From contig JBBQWB010000067.1 of assembly GCA_038210985.1 (NCBI GenBank), forward strand, positions 1-17,093: 17,093 bases of DNA. Reading direction: 5' to 3'. The notes under the pieces were generated by a model. The model saw nothing but the letters and a program-made list of their open reading frames with translations. It did not search any database and was not told the origin of the DNA. The position numbers were made by a program, and so were the translations under genes. Of the stretch, positions 1-6,266 are shown in pieces. The stretch comes from JAQUGA01 sp038210985. GTDB lineage: Bacteria; Bacteroidota; Bacteroidia; Bacteroidales; WCHB1-69. Every line of letters starts with the position of its first letter. Within the stretch, counting starts at the first letter, position 1.

Positions 1-148
1 CAAAGATATACAATAGTTGCCACAAAAACAAGCTAATTAAATAATATTTAGTTTAATAAATTAATATAGCTGTTGCTACAAAAAGTAAGAAATATCTACC
101 TAGCTCTTATGAAATAAAGAAACATCAAAGTAAGTTCCGATTAAAGTC

Positions 149-1036
149 ATGAAATTCAAAATGTTAACTTTATTAATTTTATTATTTTGCCTAAGTCGTT
201 TAACTTGTCAAAATATTATTGAATTACAACCTGATTCAATTCAAGGTAAAGATGCTCGAATTAACAGTGCTAATATTTACACCTCTGGTTCGTATATAGA
301 GTTACCGATTGCTGCGTGGACATATAGTGGTATACCAGGTGTAGATTTTTCGCTAATAGAATTTGATTTAAGTATTATTCCAACATCATCAAATATAGTG
401 TTGGCAAAATTATATCTTTTTGGCTCTCCAGGTTTACCATCAGGCGGTAATTCAACAGCAAGTGGGTCAAATGAAATAATTATTCAACGAATTACTGAAA
501 ATTGGGATGAACATGCAGTTACATGGGATACTCAACCAAGTTCCACCTCGGTAAATCAATTAATAAGTGGTGAATCAACCGATATCTATCAGGATTTTGT
601 TTTTGATGTTACCGACTTGGTTCGAGACATGTATAATAACCCTTTAAATAGTTTTGGATTTCTATTAAAACCTTTACACGAAGATTACTATAGAAAGATG
701 AATTTCTGTTCAAGCGACCATCCCGAACGTAAAAAACATCCAAAATTAGTTATCACATACGATAGTATTTCTAGTGTGGGAATTAACTCGCAAAAATCAA
801 GACCATTTAAAATATTTCCTAATCCAATAATTGACAATATTAATATTTTGAATTTTAATAATCAACTTTTTACGTTTGCAATTTTTAATCTTTTAGGTGA
901 AGAAGTTTATAGTTCTAGTAGCAATTTAGACTTTGTTTGTATTGATGTAAATAACTTAATATCAGGCTTGTATTTCTTAAGAATTACATCAAATCAAACA
1001 GAATTTGTTAAGAAAATTATGATTCAGAAACCATGA
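149..1036 (+). CDS. Secreted DNRLRE-domain protein with T9SS sorting domain
   Basis: This is a 295-residue exported protein. Residues 1-20 form a Sec signal peptide (KFK, then a hydrophobic run ending near LTCQ); the cysteine does not sit in a proper lipobox. Residues about 25-205 look like a DNRLRE / disaggregatase-related beta-sandwich: the hallmark stretch ITENWDEHAVTWDTQPS is present, as is the FDVTDLVRDMY segment typical of this fold. Residues 217-295 are a type-A Por secretion sorting domain (FKIFPNP near its start, SGLYFLRI, then a KKIMIQKP end), so the protein should cross the outer membrane by the type IX system and be anchored or released. Related domains occur in cell-surface and carbohydrate-binding proteins, but no catalytic motif is visible and the ligand is unknown. 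It stands alone; no TAnnTTTG promoter was seen in the 148 bases before it. Confidence 0.85.
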   Translation: MKFKMLTLLILLFCLSRLTCQNIIELQPDSIQGKDARINSANIYTSGSYIELPIAAWTYSGIPGVDFSLIEFDLSIIPTSSNIVLAKLYLFGSPGLPSGGNSTASGSNEIIIQRITENWDEHAVTWDTQPSSTSVNQLISGESTDIYQDFVFDVTDLVRDMYNNPLNSFGFLLKPLHEDYYRKMNFCSSDHPERKKHPKLVITYDSISSVGINSQKSRPFKIFPNPIIDNINILNFNNQLFTFAIFNLLGEEVYSSSSNLDFVCIDVNNLISGLYFLRITSNQTEFVKKIMIQKP

Positions 1037-1077
1037 ATCATTAAATATGCGGAATTGATAATTTAAGATTCTTCCAT

Positions 1078-1101
1078 TTAATTCTCTCGAAAAGGACTCT
1101 G
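1078..1101. repeat. Decayed copy of the 24-base hairpin unit
   Basis: The right half (loop CGA, bulged G, arm GACTCTG at 1095-1101) matches the unit at 1268-1291, and the bases CCAT just before it (1074-1077) match the flank of the later copies. The left arm reads TTAATTC instead of CAGAGTC, so the main stem can no longer form. It is read as a degenerate relic of the same family. Confidence 0.55.
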
Positions 1102-1159
1102 ATACCGATGCGGTTTCTATAATAGTCCAATTCAATAATTATCTTTTGCTCTTTTAATA

Positions 1160-1179
1160 CAAGGGGTTGCAACCCCTTG
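1160..1179. repeat. Perfect 20-base palindrome
   Basis: CAAGGGGTTGCAACCCCTTG equals its own reverse complement over all 20 bases. It has no T-tract on either side, so it is not a standard terminator. It could be a dispersed palindromic repeat or a protein-binding site; the sequence alone does not decide. Confidence 0.8.
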
Positions 1180-1267
1180 CTGAAGTCTAAAATAGAATTA
1201 CTCTTTGGACTAATTTGATTTACTTGTTGGTATTAAACACAAAGAGTTTCTTAACTTTTTCTTTTAG

Positions 1268-1446
1268 CAGAGTCTCTCGAAGAGGACTCTGGTATTTACG
1301 TTACACAAAATAAAATATAAACAGCAGAGTCCCATTCTGGAGACTCTGATGGGGAAAAAATCAAAATCCATCAGAGTCCCTTGCAGGAGACTCTGCTGGG
1401 GAAAAAATCAAAATCCATCAGAGTCCCTTGCAGGAGACTCTGATGG
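1268..1446. repeat. Array of four 24-base hairpin units, three at exact 47-base period
   Basis: Units lie at 1268-1291, 1325-1348, 1372-1395 and 1419-1442. Each has arm CAGAGTC, a 3-bp inner stem, a 3-nt loop, the inner stem return, one bulged purine, and arm GACTCTG. The inner part is TCT-CGA-AGA-G in the first, CCA-TTC-TGG-A in the second, and CCT-TGC-AGG-A in the last two. The last three start exactly 47 bases apart and are joined by near-identical 23-base linkers (ATGG, an A-rich run, CCAT). The linker ends lengthen the stems: CCATCAGAGTC (1415-1425) pairs perfectly with GACTCTGATGG (1436-1446). The same arms can also pair across the linker (1342-1352 with 1368-1378). The family could be REP-like intergenic repeats, terminators or both. 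Confidence 0.9.
1400..1446 (-). terminator. Possible intrinsic terminator of kbl within the repeat array
   Basis: Read on the minus strand, the hairpin 1446-1415 has an 11-bp stem, extended by 3 bp past a single bulge, and a 3-nt loop. It is followed by the T-rich ATTTTGATTTTTTCC (1414-1400). It begins 45 nt past the kbl stop codon. The unit at 1368-1399 repeats this arrangement with one mismatch. On the plus strand the tail is A-rich, so only minus-strand termination is supported. Confidence 0.45.
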
Positions 1447-1491
1447 AGAAATATAAAAAATAACGTTGTAATCGGACTTTATTGACGAACA

Positions 1492-2682
1492 CTATTTAAT
1501 TACGCTAAGTTCTTTTCCAATTTTAATAAACGCAGCAATAGCTTTTTCCAGATGAGCAACTTCGTGACCAGCAGAAATTTGCACGCGGATACGAGCTAAA
1601 TCTTTTGGCACTACTGGGAAGCTAAATCCGATAACATAAATTCCTTCAGCCAATAATTTTTCAGCCATAAGTCCAGCTAATTTTGCATCGTAAAGCATAA
1701 CCGCACAAATTGCCGAACGGGTAGGTTTGATATCGAAACCTGCTGCAAGCATTTTTTCTATAAAATATTCGGTATTGCTGTGCAATTTGTTCTGTAATTC
1801 GTTGGTTTCGTTCATCATGTCAAACATTCTGATTCCGGCAGCGGCAACCATTGGAGGAATAGAATTTGAAAATAAATAAGGACGTGAACGTTGACGAAGC
1901 ATAGCAATAATTTCTTTTTTGCCAGTTGTAAAACCACCGATTGCTCCACCAAAAGCTTTACCAAGAGTTCCGGTAATAATTTCAATTTTGCCTTTAAGAT
2001 TAAATAACTCGGTTACCCCACGACCAGTTTTGCCAACTACACCTGCCGAGTGACTTTCGTCAATCATAATCATGGCATCGTATTTATTTGCCAAATCCAT
2101 AATTTTATCCAAAGGAGCAACATTTCCGTCCATCGAAAAAACGCCATCGGTAACAATCAATTTAAACCTGCAATCTTTAGCTGCAATAAGTTGTTGTTCC
2201 AAGTCGTTCATGTCGGCATTCATGTAACGAAAGCGTTGAGCTTTGCATAAACGAACGCCATCAATTATCGAAGCATGATTTAAAGAGTCGGAGATTATGG
2301 CATCTTCTTCGTTTAAAAGTGGTTCAAACACTCCGCCGTTTGCATCAAAACAAGCAGCATACAAAATGGTGTCTTCGGTGCCAAAGAAATTCGCAATTTT
2401 TTGTTCTAAAGTGCGATGTAAATCAGTTGTTCCGCATATAAAGCGAACCGATGACATGCCGTAACCTCTTTCGTTTACTGCATCAGCGGCTGCTTTAACC
2501 AATTCTGGGTGATTTGATAATCCTAAATAGTTGTTAGCACAGAAGTTTAATACTTCACTTCCATTTTCCAAACGAATTACTGCCGATTGTGGCGAAACAA
2601 TAATACGTTCATTTTTATACGTTCCAGCACTTTGAATTGCGTCCAATTCAGTTTGTAGATTTTTTTGAAATTTTGAATACAT
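1492..2682 (-). CDS. kbl: Glycine C-acetyltransferase (2-amino-3-ketobutyrate CoA ligase)
   Basis: This PLP enzyme of the alpha-oxoamine synthase family cleaves 2-amino-3-ketobutyrate with CoA to glycine and acetyl-CoA, the second step of threonine breakdown. At 396 residues it has the usual length of Kbl. Visible motifs are NFCANNYLGLSNHPE (46-60), the substrate and cofactor region SDSLNHASIIDGVRLCKA (131-148), DESHSAGVVGKTGRG (208-222) and the PLP-lysine motif TGTLGKAFGGAIGG, with K242 as the Schiff-base lysine. The first step is supplied by the SDR threonine dehydrogenase at 4836-5786, which supports Kbl over related synthases (8-amino-7-oxononanoate, serine palmitoyl). Its own promoter lies just upstream, with a leader of about 25 nt. 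Confidence 0.93.
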   Translation of the reverse strand: MYSKFQKNLQTELDAIQSAGTYKNERIIVSPQSAVIRLENGSEVLNFCANNYLGLSNHPELVKAAADAVNERGYGMSSVRFICGTTDLHRTLEQKIANFFGTEDTILYAACFDANGGVFEPLLNEEDAIISDSLNHASIIDGVRLCKAQRFRYMNADMNDLEQQLIAAKDCRFKLIVTDGVFSMDGNVAPLDKIMDLANKYDAMIMIDESHSAGVVGKTGRGVTELFNLKGKIEIITGTLGKAFGGAIGGFTTGKKEIIAMLRQRSRPYLFSNSIPPMVAAAGIRMFDMMNETNELQNKLHSNTEYFIEKMLAAGFDIKPTRSAICAVMLYDAKLAGLMAEKLLAEGIYVIGFSFPVVPKDLARIRVQISAGHEVAHLEKAIAAFIKIGKELSVIK

Positions 2683-2712
2683 AATATAAAGATTTTAATT
2701 TTTTTGCTTTTG

Positions 2713-2743
2713 CAAACCTACTTATTTTTTGAATTATATCAAA
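2713..2743 (-). promoter_or_regulatory. Bacteroidota-type promoter of kbl
   Basis: On the minus strand TTTG (2743-2740) is followed after 19 nt by TAGGTTTG (2720-2713). This matches the Bacteroidota sigma-ABfr consensus TTTG-N19~21-TAnnTTTG at every fixed position. It would start transcription roughly 25 nt before the kbl ATG. Confidence 0.8.
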
Positions 2744-2762
2744 CAATTTATAAGTATTTAGT

Positions 2763-2797
2763 AAAAAAAAGATTCACTCAAAACGAATGAATCTTTT
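2763..2797 (-). terminator. Intrinsic terminator of the lipoprotein gene
   Basis: AAAAGATTCA (2767-2776) and TGAATCTTTT (2788-2797) form a 10-bp stem around an 11-nt loop. On the minus strand the hairpin runs into a T8 tract (2770-2763). It lies about 40 nt past the lipoprotein stop and just before the kbl promoter. Confidence 0.75.
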
Positions 2798-2834
2798 ATC
2801 CTTTTTAATTATAATTAGTCCTTGCAAACACTAA

Positions 2835-4679
2835 CTATCTTTTTGGTGATTTAAATTTTCGTTGATTCATTAATTTTTTAAATCCTTGATTATAATAAAC
2901 ATTAGGAATCCTAATTACAGAGAATTTCCCATTAGTAATAGTGAAATCTTCGGAATTTAAAGTGCCACTTCCGCTGTAAGTGCCTTCCACTAGTTGTCCA
3001 ACACTTCGGTATTGCAAAACTGTAATACTAAATGTTGTTAAAGTTAAATTGGCACTGTTGGGACCAATATTATACATCGAAAGCCAAGTGTTTGATGAGT
3101 TTGTATATGTGCCTGCAACGTTGTCGTTGAAACTAAGAGTTATATTTCCATCTGCTCCGCCAAGTGTTATATTGGTGTTTTTATAAACTTGTCCCATTTC
3201 GTTAAATTCCGAATACTGAGCTGTTTTTGTTACATTAAAATCGCTGAATGTTTGATTGTTAAATCCAGCTCCATCAATTGTAAATTGGTTTGGACCAGTT
3301 ACAATATCGCATAAAAATACATCGTCGATTGTGTCAAGATTATTTTCAAAATTTGGATAAATATATTGCGATAGGTATGATGTTCCATTGTATGCCCACA
3401 AGTATAATCCTGTTGCTGAAGTGGAAATAGGTATTGAAAAATAACCATTAGTTGTGGTAATCATCGATGAATTTTCGAGAGACGACCCACAGCTTATTCC
3501 TACTGTACCTGGCACTAATGTTTGAGAGCAGTTTAATAATTTACCTCTAACAATATTCATTTGCGGTAATACAAAATCAACTGTTACCGTTTGACCTGCA
3601 CTTAAAACGCCAGCTATTTTAGTTTCGTTGTAACCAAAATAATTATTAATACTTACATTTAATGAAACACCCGAAGGAACATTGCGAGTGAATTTTCCTA
3701 AATTATTTGTAACTGACCATGCTTGTCCTATTTTAATTGAAACTCCTGCAATTGGGCTGCCAGAAGCATCGGTTATTGTTCCAGTTATGGTTCCTTGTGT
3801 TTCGCTCCAAACATCGCAATTCCAATCGGTAAAATGCGAAACTTGTCCTACATATTTATTTCCTGTTAATGTTGCTTCTCCTTCTTCAATCCATTTCCCT
3901 TTTGTTTTGTCGAAATGCCAAAGTGGAATGGTGCTTGGTGCCGAACCAATCATTGAATTTGGAACACCTACTTCGATAGTTGCATTGGCACTTGCTTCGT
4001 TTTTCAATTGTAAAGCATTTCCACTTCCATCGATAATTTCCACTTTTAAAATCCCAAACGAGTATAATATTCCATTTATATTTGTAGTGTTTATTGCAAG
4101 CATGTCGCCGCCTGGTATTAATTGTGAAAAATTATCCGCACTTGGGTCAAGATAAGCTATACTAACTTCAGCGTTTCCAGTGAAGGGATTACCCGAATCA
4201 TCAACTAAACTATTAGCAGGAAATGTTACTTTTGAATTAAATGATGGTAATGAAATATTGCCACCAGTTGTGCCATTAACTGTACTTGTTGTACTTATAG
4301 ACGAATTTTTCGGAATAAGCATCGCTTGAATTATTACAACACCATTTGATGGACGTGCCTCGGCTCGGGTTACTTTTAAATAATTTGTTTTGGAAAATGT
4401 GAGCGAAATACGACTCGATGTTGCCACATTATGAAAATAAAATGAACCATACTGACTAGTTGTTTTTGGAGCAATTGTACTGCCTTCGAGTTTAACTGTT
4501 ACACCTTGTATTGGAATGTTGTTGATGTCAACAACAATTCCCGAAATACTTGTAGTTGTTGCAGTAACTACAGGAACAATTGGGTCATCGGTATTGTCGT
4601 CTTTTTTGCAACTTGAAAGATTTGCTAAAGCTATTGCAATAAAACAGCTTGCAATTAAAAATATTCGATTTTTTTTCAT
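2835..4679 (-). CDS. Surface lipoprotein with carboxypeptidase-regulatory-like and FAM171/CILP-like domains
   Basis: The start was set at the ATG at 4679 (614 residues). An in-frame ATG 42 bases further upstream would overlap the promoter -7 element, and the sequence MKKNRIF begins a clean signal peptide. The lipobox is LSSC with C24, followed by KKDDNTDD, a charged stretch like the lipoprotein export signal for the outer face of the outer membrane. Residues 43-123 are a carboxypeptidase-regulatory-like beta-sandwich (SISGIVVDINNIPIQGVTVK). Residues 138-292 hold a conserved block (VTFPANS, PGGDMLA, IPLWHFDKTKGKWIEEGEA, VSHFTDWN) that recalls the FAM171/CILP family from memory. A second sandwich starts near 295 (GTITGTITDASGSPIAGVSI), and the C-terminus ends in a beta-rich tail typical of these lipoproteins. 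No catalytic residues are evident; adhesion or a structural role is a guess. Confidence 0.8.
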   Translation of the reverse strand: MKKNRIFLIASCFIAIALANLSSCKKDDNTDDPIVPVVTATTTSISGIVVDINNIPIQGVTVKLEGSTIAPKTTSQYGSFYFHNVATSSRISLTFSKTNYLKVTRAEARPSNGVVIIQAMLIPKNSSISTTSTVNGTTGGNISLPSFNSKVTFPANSLVDDSGNPFTGNAEVSIAYLDPSADNFSQLIPGGDMLAINTTNINGILYSFGILKVEIIDGSGNALQLKNEASANATIEVGVPNSMIGSAPSTIPLWHFDKTKGKWIEEGEATLTGNKYVGQVSHFTDWNCDVWSETQGTITGTITDASGSPIAGVSIKIGQAWSVTNNLGKFTRNVPSGVSLNVSINNYFGYNETKIAGVLSAGQTVTVDFVLPQMNIVRGKLLNCSQTLVPGTVGISCGSSLENSSMITTTNGYFSIPISTSATGLYLWAYNGTSYLSQYIYPNFENNLDTIDDVFLCDIVTGPNQFTIDGAGFNNQTFSDFNVTKTAQYSEFNEMGQVYKNTNITLGGADGNITLSFNDNVAGTYTNSSNTWLSMYNIGPNSANLTLTTFSITVLQYRSVGQLVEGTYSGSGTLNSEDFTITNGKFSVIRIPNVYYNQGFKKLMNQRKFKSPKR

Positions 4680-4718
4680 GTTATAAGGTTTATGTTTGTA
4701 AAATATTAACAAGTATTG

Positions 4719-4750
4719 CAAAAATAGTAAAAATGTATTGATTTAGGAAA
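4719..4750 (-). promoter_or_regulatory. Probable promoter of the lipoprotein gene
   Basis: On the minus strand TATTTTTG (4726-4719) matches TAnnTTTG exactly. TTTC (4750-4747), 20 nt upstream, is a 3-of-4 match to the TTTG element. The expected transcript start falls near 4712, which favours the ATG at 4679 as the translation start. Confidence 0.55.
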
Positions 4751-4784
4751 TAATTTAATCAATAATAAAAAAGTAAAATATAAA

Positions 4785-4818
4785 TTTAGTGAAATAATAC
4801 GAAATATTATTACATTTG
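4785..4818 (+). promoter_or_regulatory. Probable promoter of the threonine dehydrogenase gene
   Basis: TACATTTG (4811-4818) fits the TAnnTTTG -7 element exactly and lies 17 nt before the ATG. The -33 element is weak: only TTTA (4785-4788) is near the right distance, 22 nt upstream. Confidence 0.5.
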
Positions 4819-4835
4819 TTCAAAAATATAAAAGC

Positions 4836-5786
4836 ATGGAACGAATACTTGTAATTGGATGTGCCGGACAAATTGGCTCGGAGCTTACTTTAGAACTCAG
4901 ACGAATGTATGGAGATCAAAATGTGGTTGCCAGCGATATTCGTAAATGTTGTGAATCGTTATCTGAAGGTGGACCATTTGAGTTATTAAACGCTATGGAA
5001 GCAGATAAAGTTGCCGACACAATTCGTAAATACGACATAACTCAGGTTTATCATTTGGCTGCAATCCTTTCGGGAAATGCCGAAAAAAATCCACTTCCTT
5101 CTTGGGATATCAACATGAAATCGTTATTGGACTTGTTGGAAATCGGAAAAGCCTTAAAGCTCAAACGCATTTTTTGGCCCAGTTCAATTGCTGTTTTTGG
5201 ACCATCTACTCCTCGTCAAAACACTCCGCAACAAAGCATAATGGACCCTAATACCGTTTACGGAATTAGTAAATTAGCTGGCGAACGTTGGGTGGATTAT
5301 TATCGTAAAAAATACGGCTTGGATACTCGCAGTTTGCGTTATCCCGGATTAATTAGCTACAAAACCGAAGCTGGTGGTGGTACAACCGATTATGCCGTGG
5401 AAATTTATTACGAAGCCATTAAACAAAAAAAATACGAATGTTTCCTTGCCGAAGACACCTATTTACCGATGATGTTTATGCCCGATGCAATCAAAGCAAC
5501 CATCGATTTAATGAATGTGGAAGAATCGAAATTAAGCGTTCACGATAGTTATAACGTGGGTGGAATGAGCTTTTGTCCTGACGATGTGTGCAAATCGATT
5601 AAAAAACATATTCCTGAATTTGAAATTTCGTACAAACCCGACTTCCGCCAAGCAATTGCCAATTCGTGGCCTCAAAGCATCGATGATGCCGTAGCTCGTA
5701 AAGATTGGAATTTAAGCGATTCTTTCAACCTCGATTCAATGACTAAAGTGATGTTAGACGAAATAGGAAAGAAATTTAAAAAATAA
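4836..5786 (+). CDS. L-threonine 3-dehydrogenase, SDR (UDP-galactose epimerase-like) type
   Basis: It oxidises L-threonine with NAD+ to 2-amino-3-ketobutyrate, which Kbl then splits. The 316-residue protein is an extended short-chain dehydrogenase, not the zinc-dependent Tdh of E. coli. It has the nucleotide motif GCAGQIG (8-14), an acidic D34 at the end of the second strand that favours NAD, and the catalytic YxxxK pair Y142/K146 (VYGISKLAGE). The segments RYPGLIS, GGGTTDYAVEIYYEA and LPMMFMPDAIKATIDLM are the signature of the SDR threonine dehydrogenases, as opposed to sugar epimerases. The kbl gene about 2.1 kb away on the other strand fits this. It has its own promoter and a bidirectional terminator follows. 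A sugar-nucleotide epimerase is the less likely alternative. Confidence 0.88.
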   Translation: MERILVIGCAGQIGSELTLELRRMYGDQNVVASDIRKCCESLSEGGPFELLNAMEADKVADTIRKYDITQVYHLAAILSGNAEKNPLPSWDINMKSLLDLLEIGKALKLKRIFWPSSIAVFGPSTPRQNTPQQSIMDPNTVYGISKLAGERWVDYYRKKYGLDTRSLRYPGLISYKTEAGGGTTDYAVEIYYEAIKQKKYECFLAEDTYLPMMFMPDAIKATIDLMNVEESKLSVHDSYNVGGMSFCPDDVCKSIKKHIPEFEISYKPDFRQAIANSWPQSIDDAVARKDWNLSDSFNLDSMTKVMLDEIGKKFKK

Positions 5787-5800
5787 TATTTAACGATAAT

Positions 5801-5840
5801 AATGCAAAAAGGCTAACCGAAAGGTTGGCTTTTCTGCATT
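5801..5840. terminator. Bidirectional terminator hairpin with GAAA loop
   Basis: AATGCA...GGCTAACC (5801-5818) folds back on GGTTGGC...TGCATT (5821-5840 region) around a GAAA tetraloop, with one bulged G and one G-T pair. Four or more A/T pairs flank the core on both sides. It lies between the convergent threonine dehydrogenase gene (ends 5786) and the membrane protein gene (ends 5842), so it can serve both. Confidence 0.75.
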
Positions 5841-5841
5841 A

Positions 5842-6246
5842 TTATATTTTCCACGTTAAAACCGAGTATAAATACCATAGTACAGACAAAAACGCTATAA
5901 AAAGTAGCAGTGGATTGTAACTGTATATAACTATTGATAAGCAAGTTATTGCAATAATACCGTTGATTTTTGTTTGCTGAAATATGTATTTAGAAAGAAT
6001 ATAGTACTCGTGAACATCTACATTCATTCGTTTCGATTTAGATATTCGTAAGCCATAAATTAAACCGTAAACAATTGCAAAAGCAAGTAATAATAAGGAT
6101 ACAATGATTAATGGAAGGATAGATTGAATAGGTATGGCTGGCTTTCCTAAATCTAAAATCTTTAACATAAAAATCGTAGTCAACAACCCTAACATGGCAA
6201 TAAATAGAGATATTTGTGTGATTTTAAGTTTTTCTAGTTTTTTCAT
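5842..6246 (-). CDS. Small four-helix membrane protein of unknown function
   Basis: This 134-residue protein is not recognised. After a basic start (MKKLEKLKITQ) it has hydrophobic segments at about residues 12-32, 41-66, 95-110 and 112-130. A charged loop between the second and third segments (SKSKRMNVDVHEYYILSKYIFQQTK) probably faces the cytoplasm. There are no conserved cysteines, histidine clusters or enzyme motifs. It starts 20 nt after the DUF362/ferredoxin gene and ends at the shared terminator, so the two are probably co-transcribed; a functional link is only suggested by this. Confidence 0.65.
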   Translation of the reverse strand: MKKLEKLKITQISLFIAMLGLLTTIFMLKILDLGKPAIPIQSILPLIIVSLLLLAFAIVYGLIYGLRISKSKRMNVDVHEYYILSKYIFQQTKINGIIAITCLSIVIYSYNPLLLFIAFLSVLWYLYSVLTWKI

Positions 6247-6266
6247 TTTTCTATTGACATTAATTT

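Larger units (their letters stand above)
1037..1491. other. 455-base gene-free convergent intergenic region rich in palindromes
   Basis: This stretch lies between the ends of two convergent genes. It carries no ORF with coding character. It holds a decayed hairpin unit (1078-1101), a perfect 20-base palindrome (1160-1179), an 8-bp inverted pair ACTCTTTG (1200-1207) / CAAAGAGT (1240-1247), and the hairpin array at 1268-1446. The remainder is AT-rich without recognisable signals. Confidence 0.8.

Noticed and set aside
1021..1039. Terminator at the end of the T9SS protein gene (GATTCA/TGAATC)
   Set aside because: The stem is only 6 bp, overlaps the stop codon and has no T-tract.
1325..1442. CRISPR-like array (24-base repeats, 23-base spacers)
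   Set aside because: The spacers are nearly identical to each other, the repeats are full palindromes, only three are in register, and no cas gene is present.
1268..1446. Integron attC sites (hairpins with a bulged base)
   Set aside because: The arms lack the GTTRRRY/RYYYAAC core sites, there are no cassette ORFs between units, and no integrase is seen.
3682..4155. Plus-strand 157-residue reading frame inside the lipoprotein gene
   Set aside because: It is antisense to a well-supported gene, has no recognisable domain, and the other long overlapping frames in the window behave the same way.
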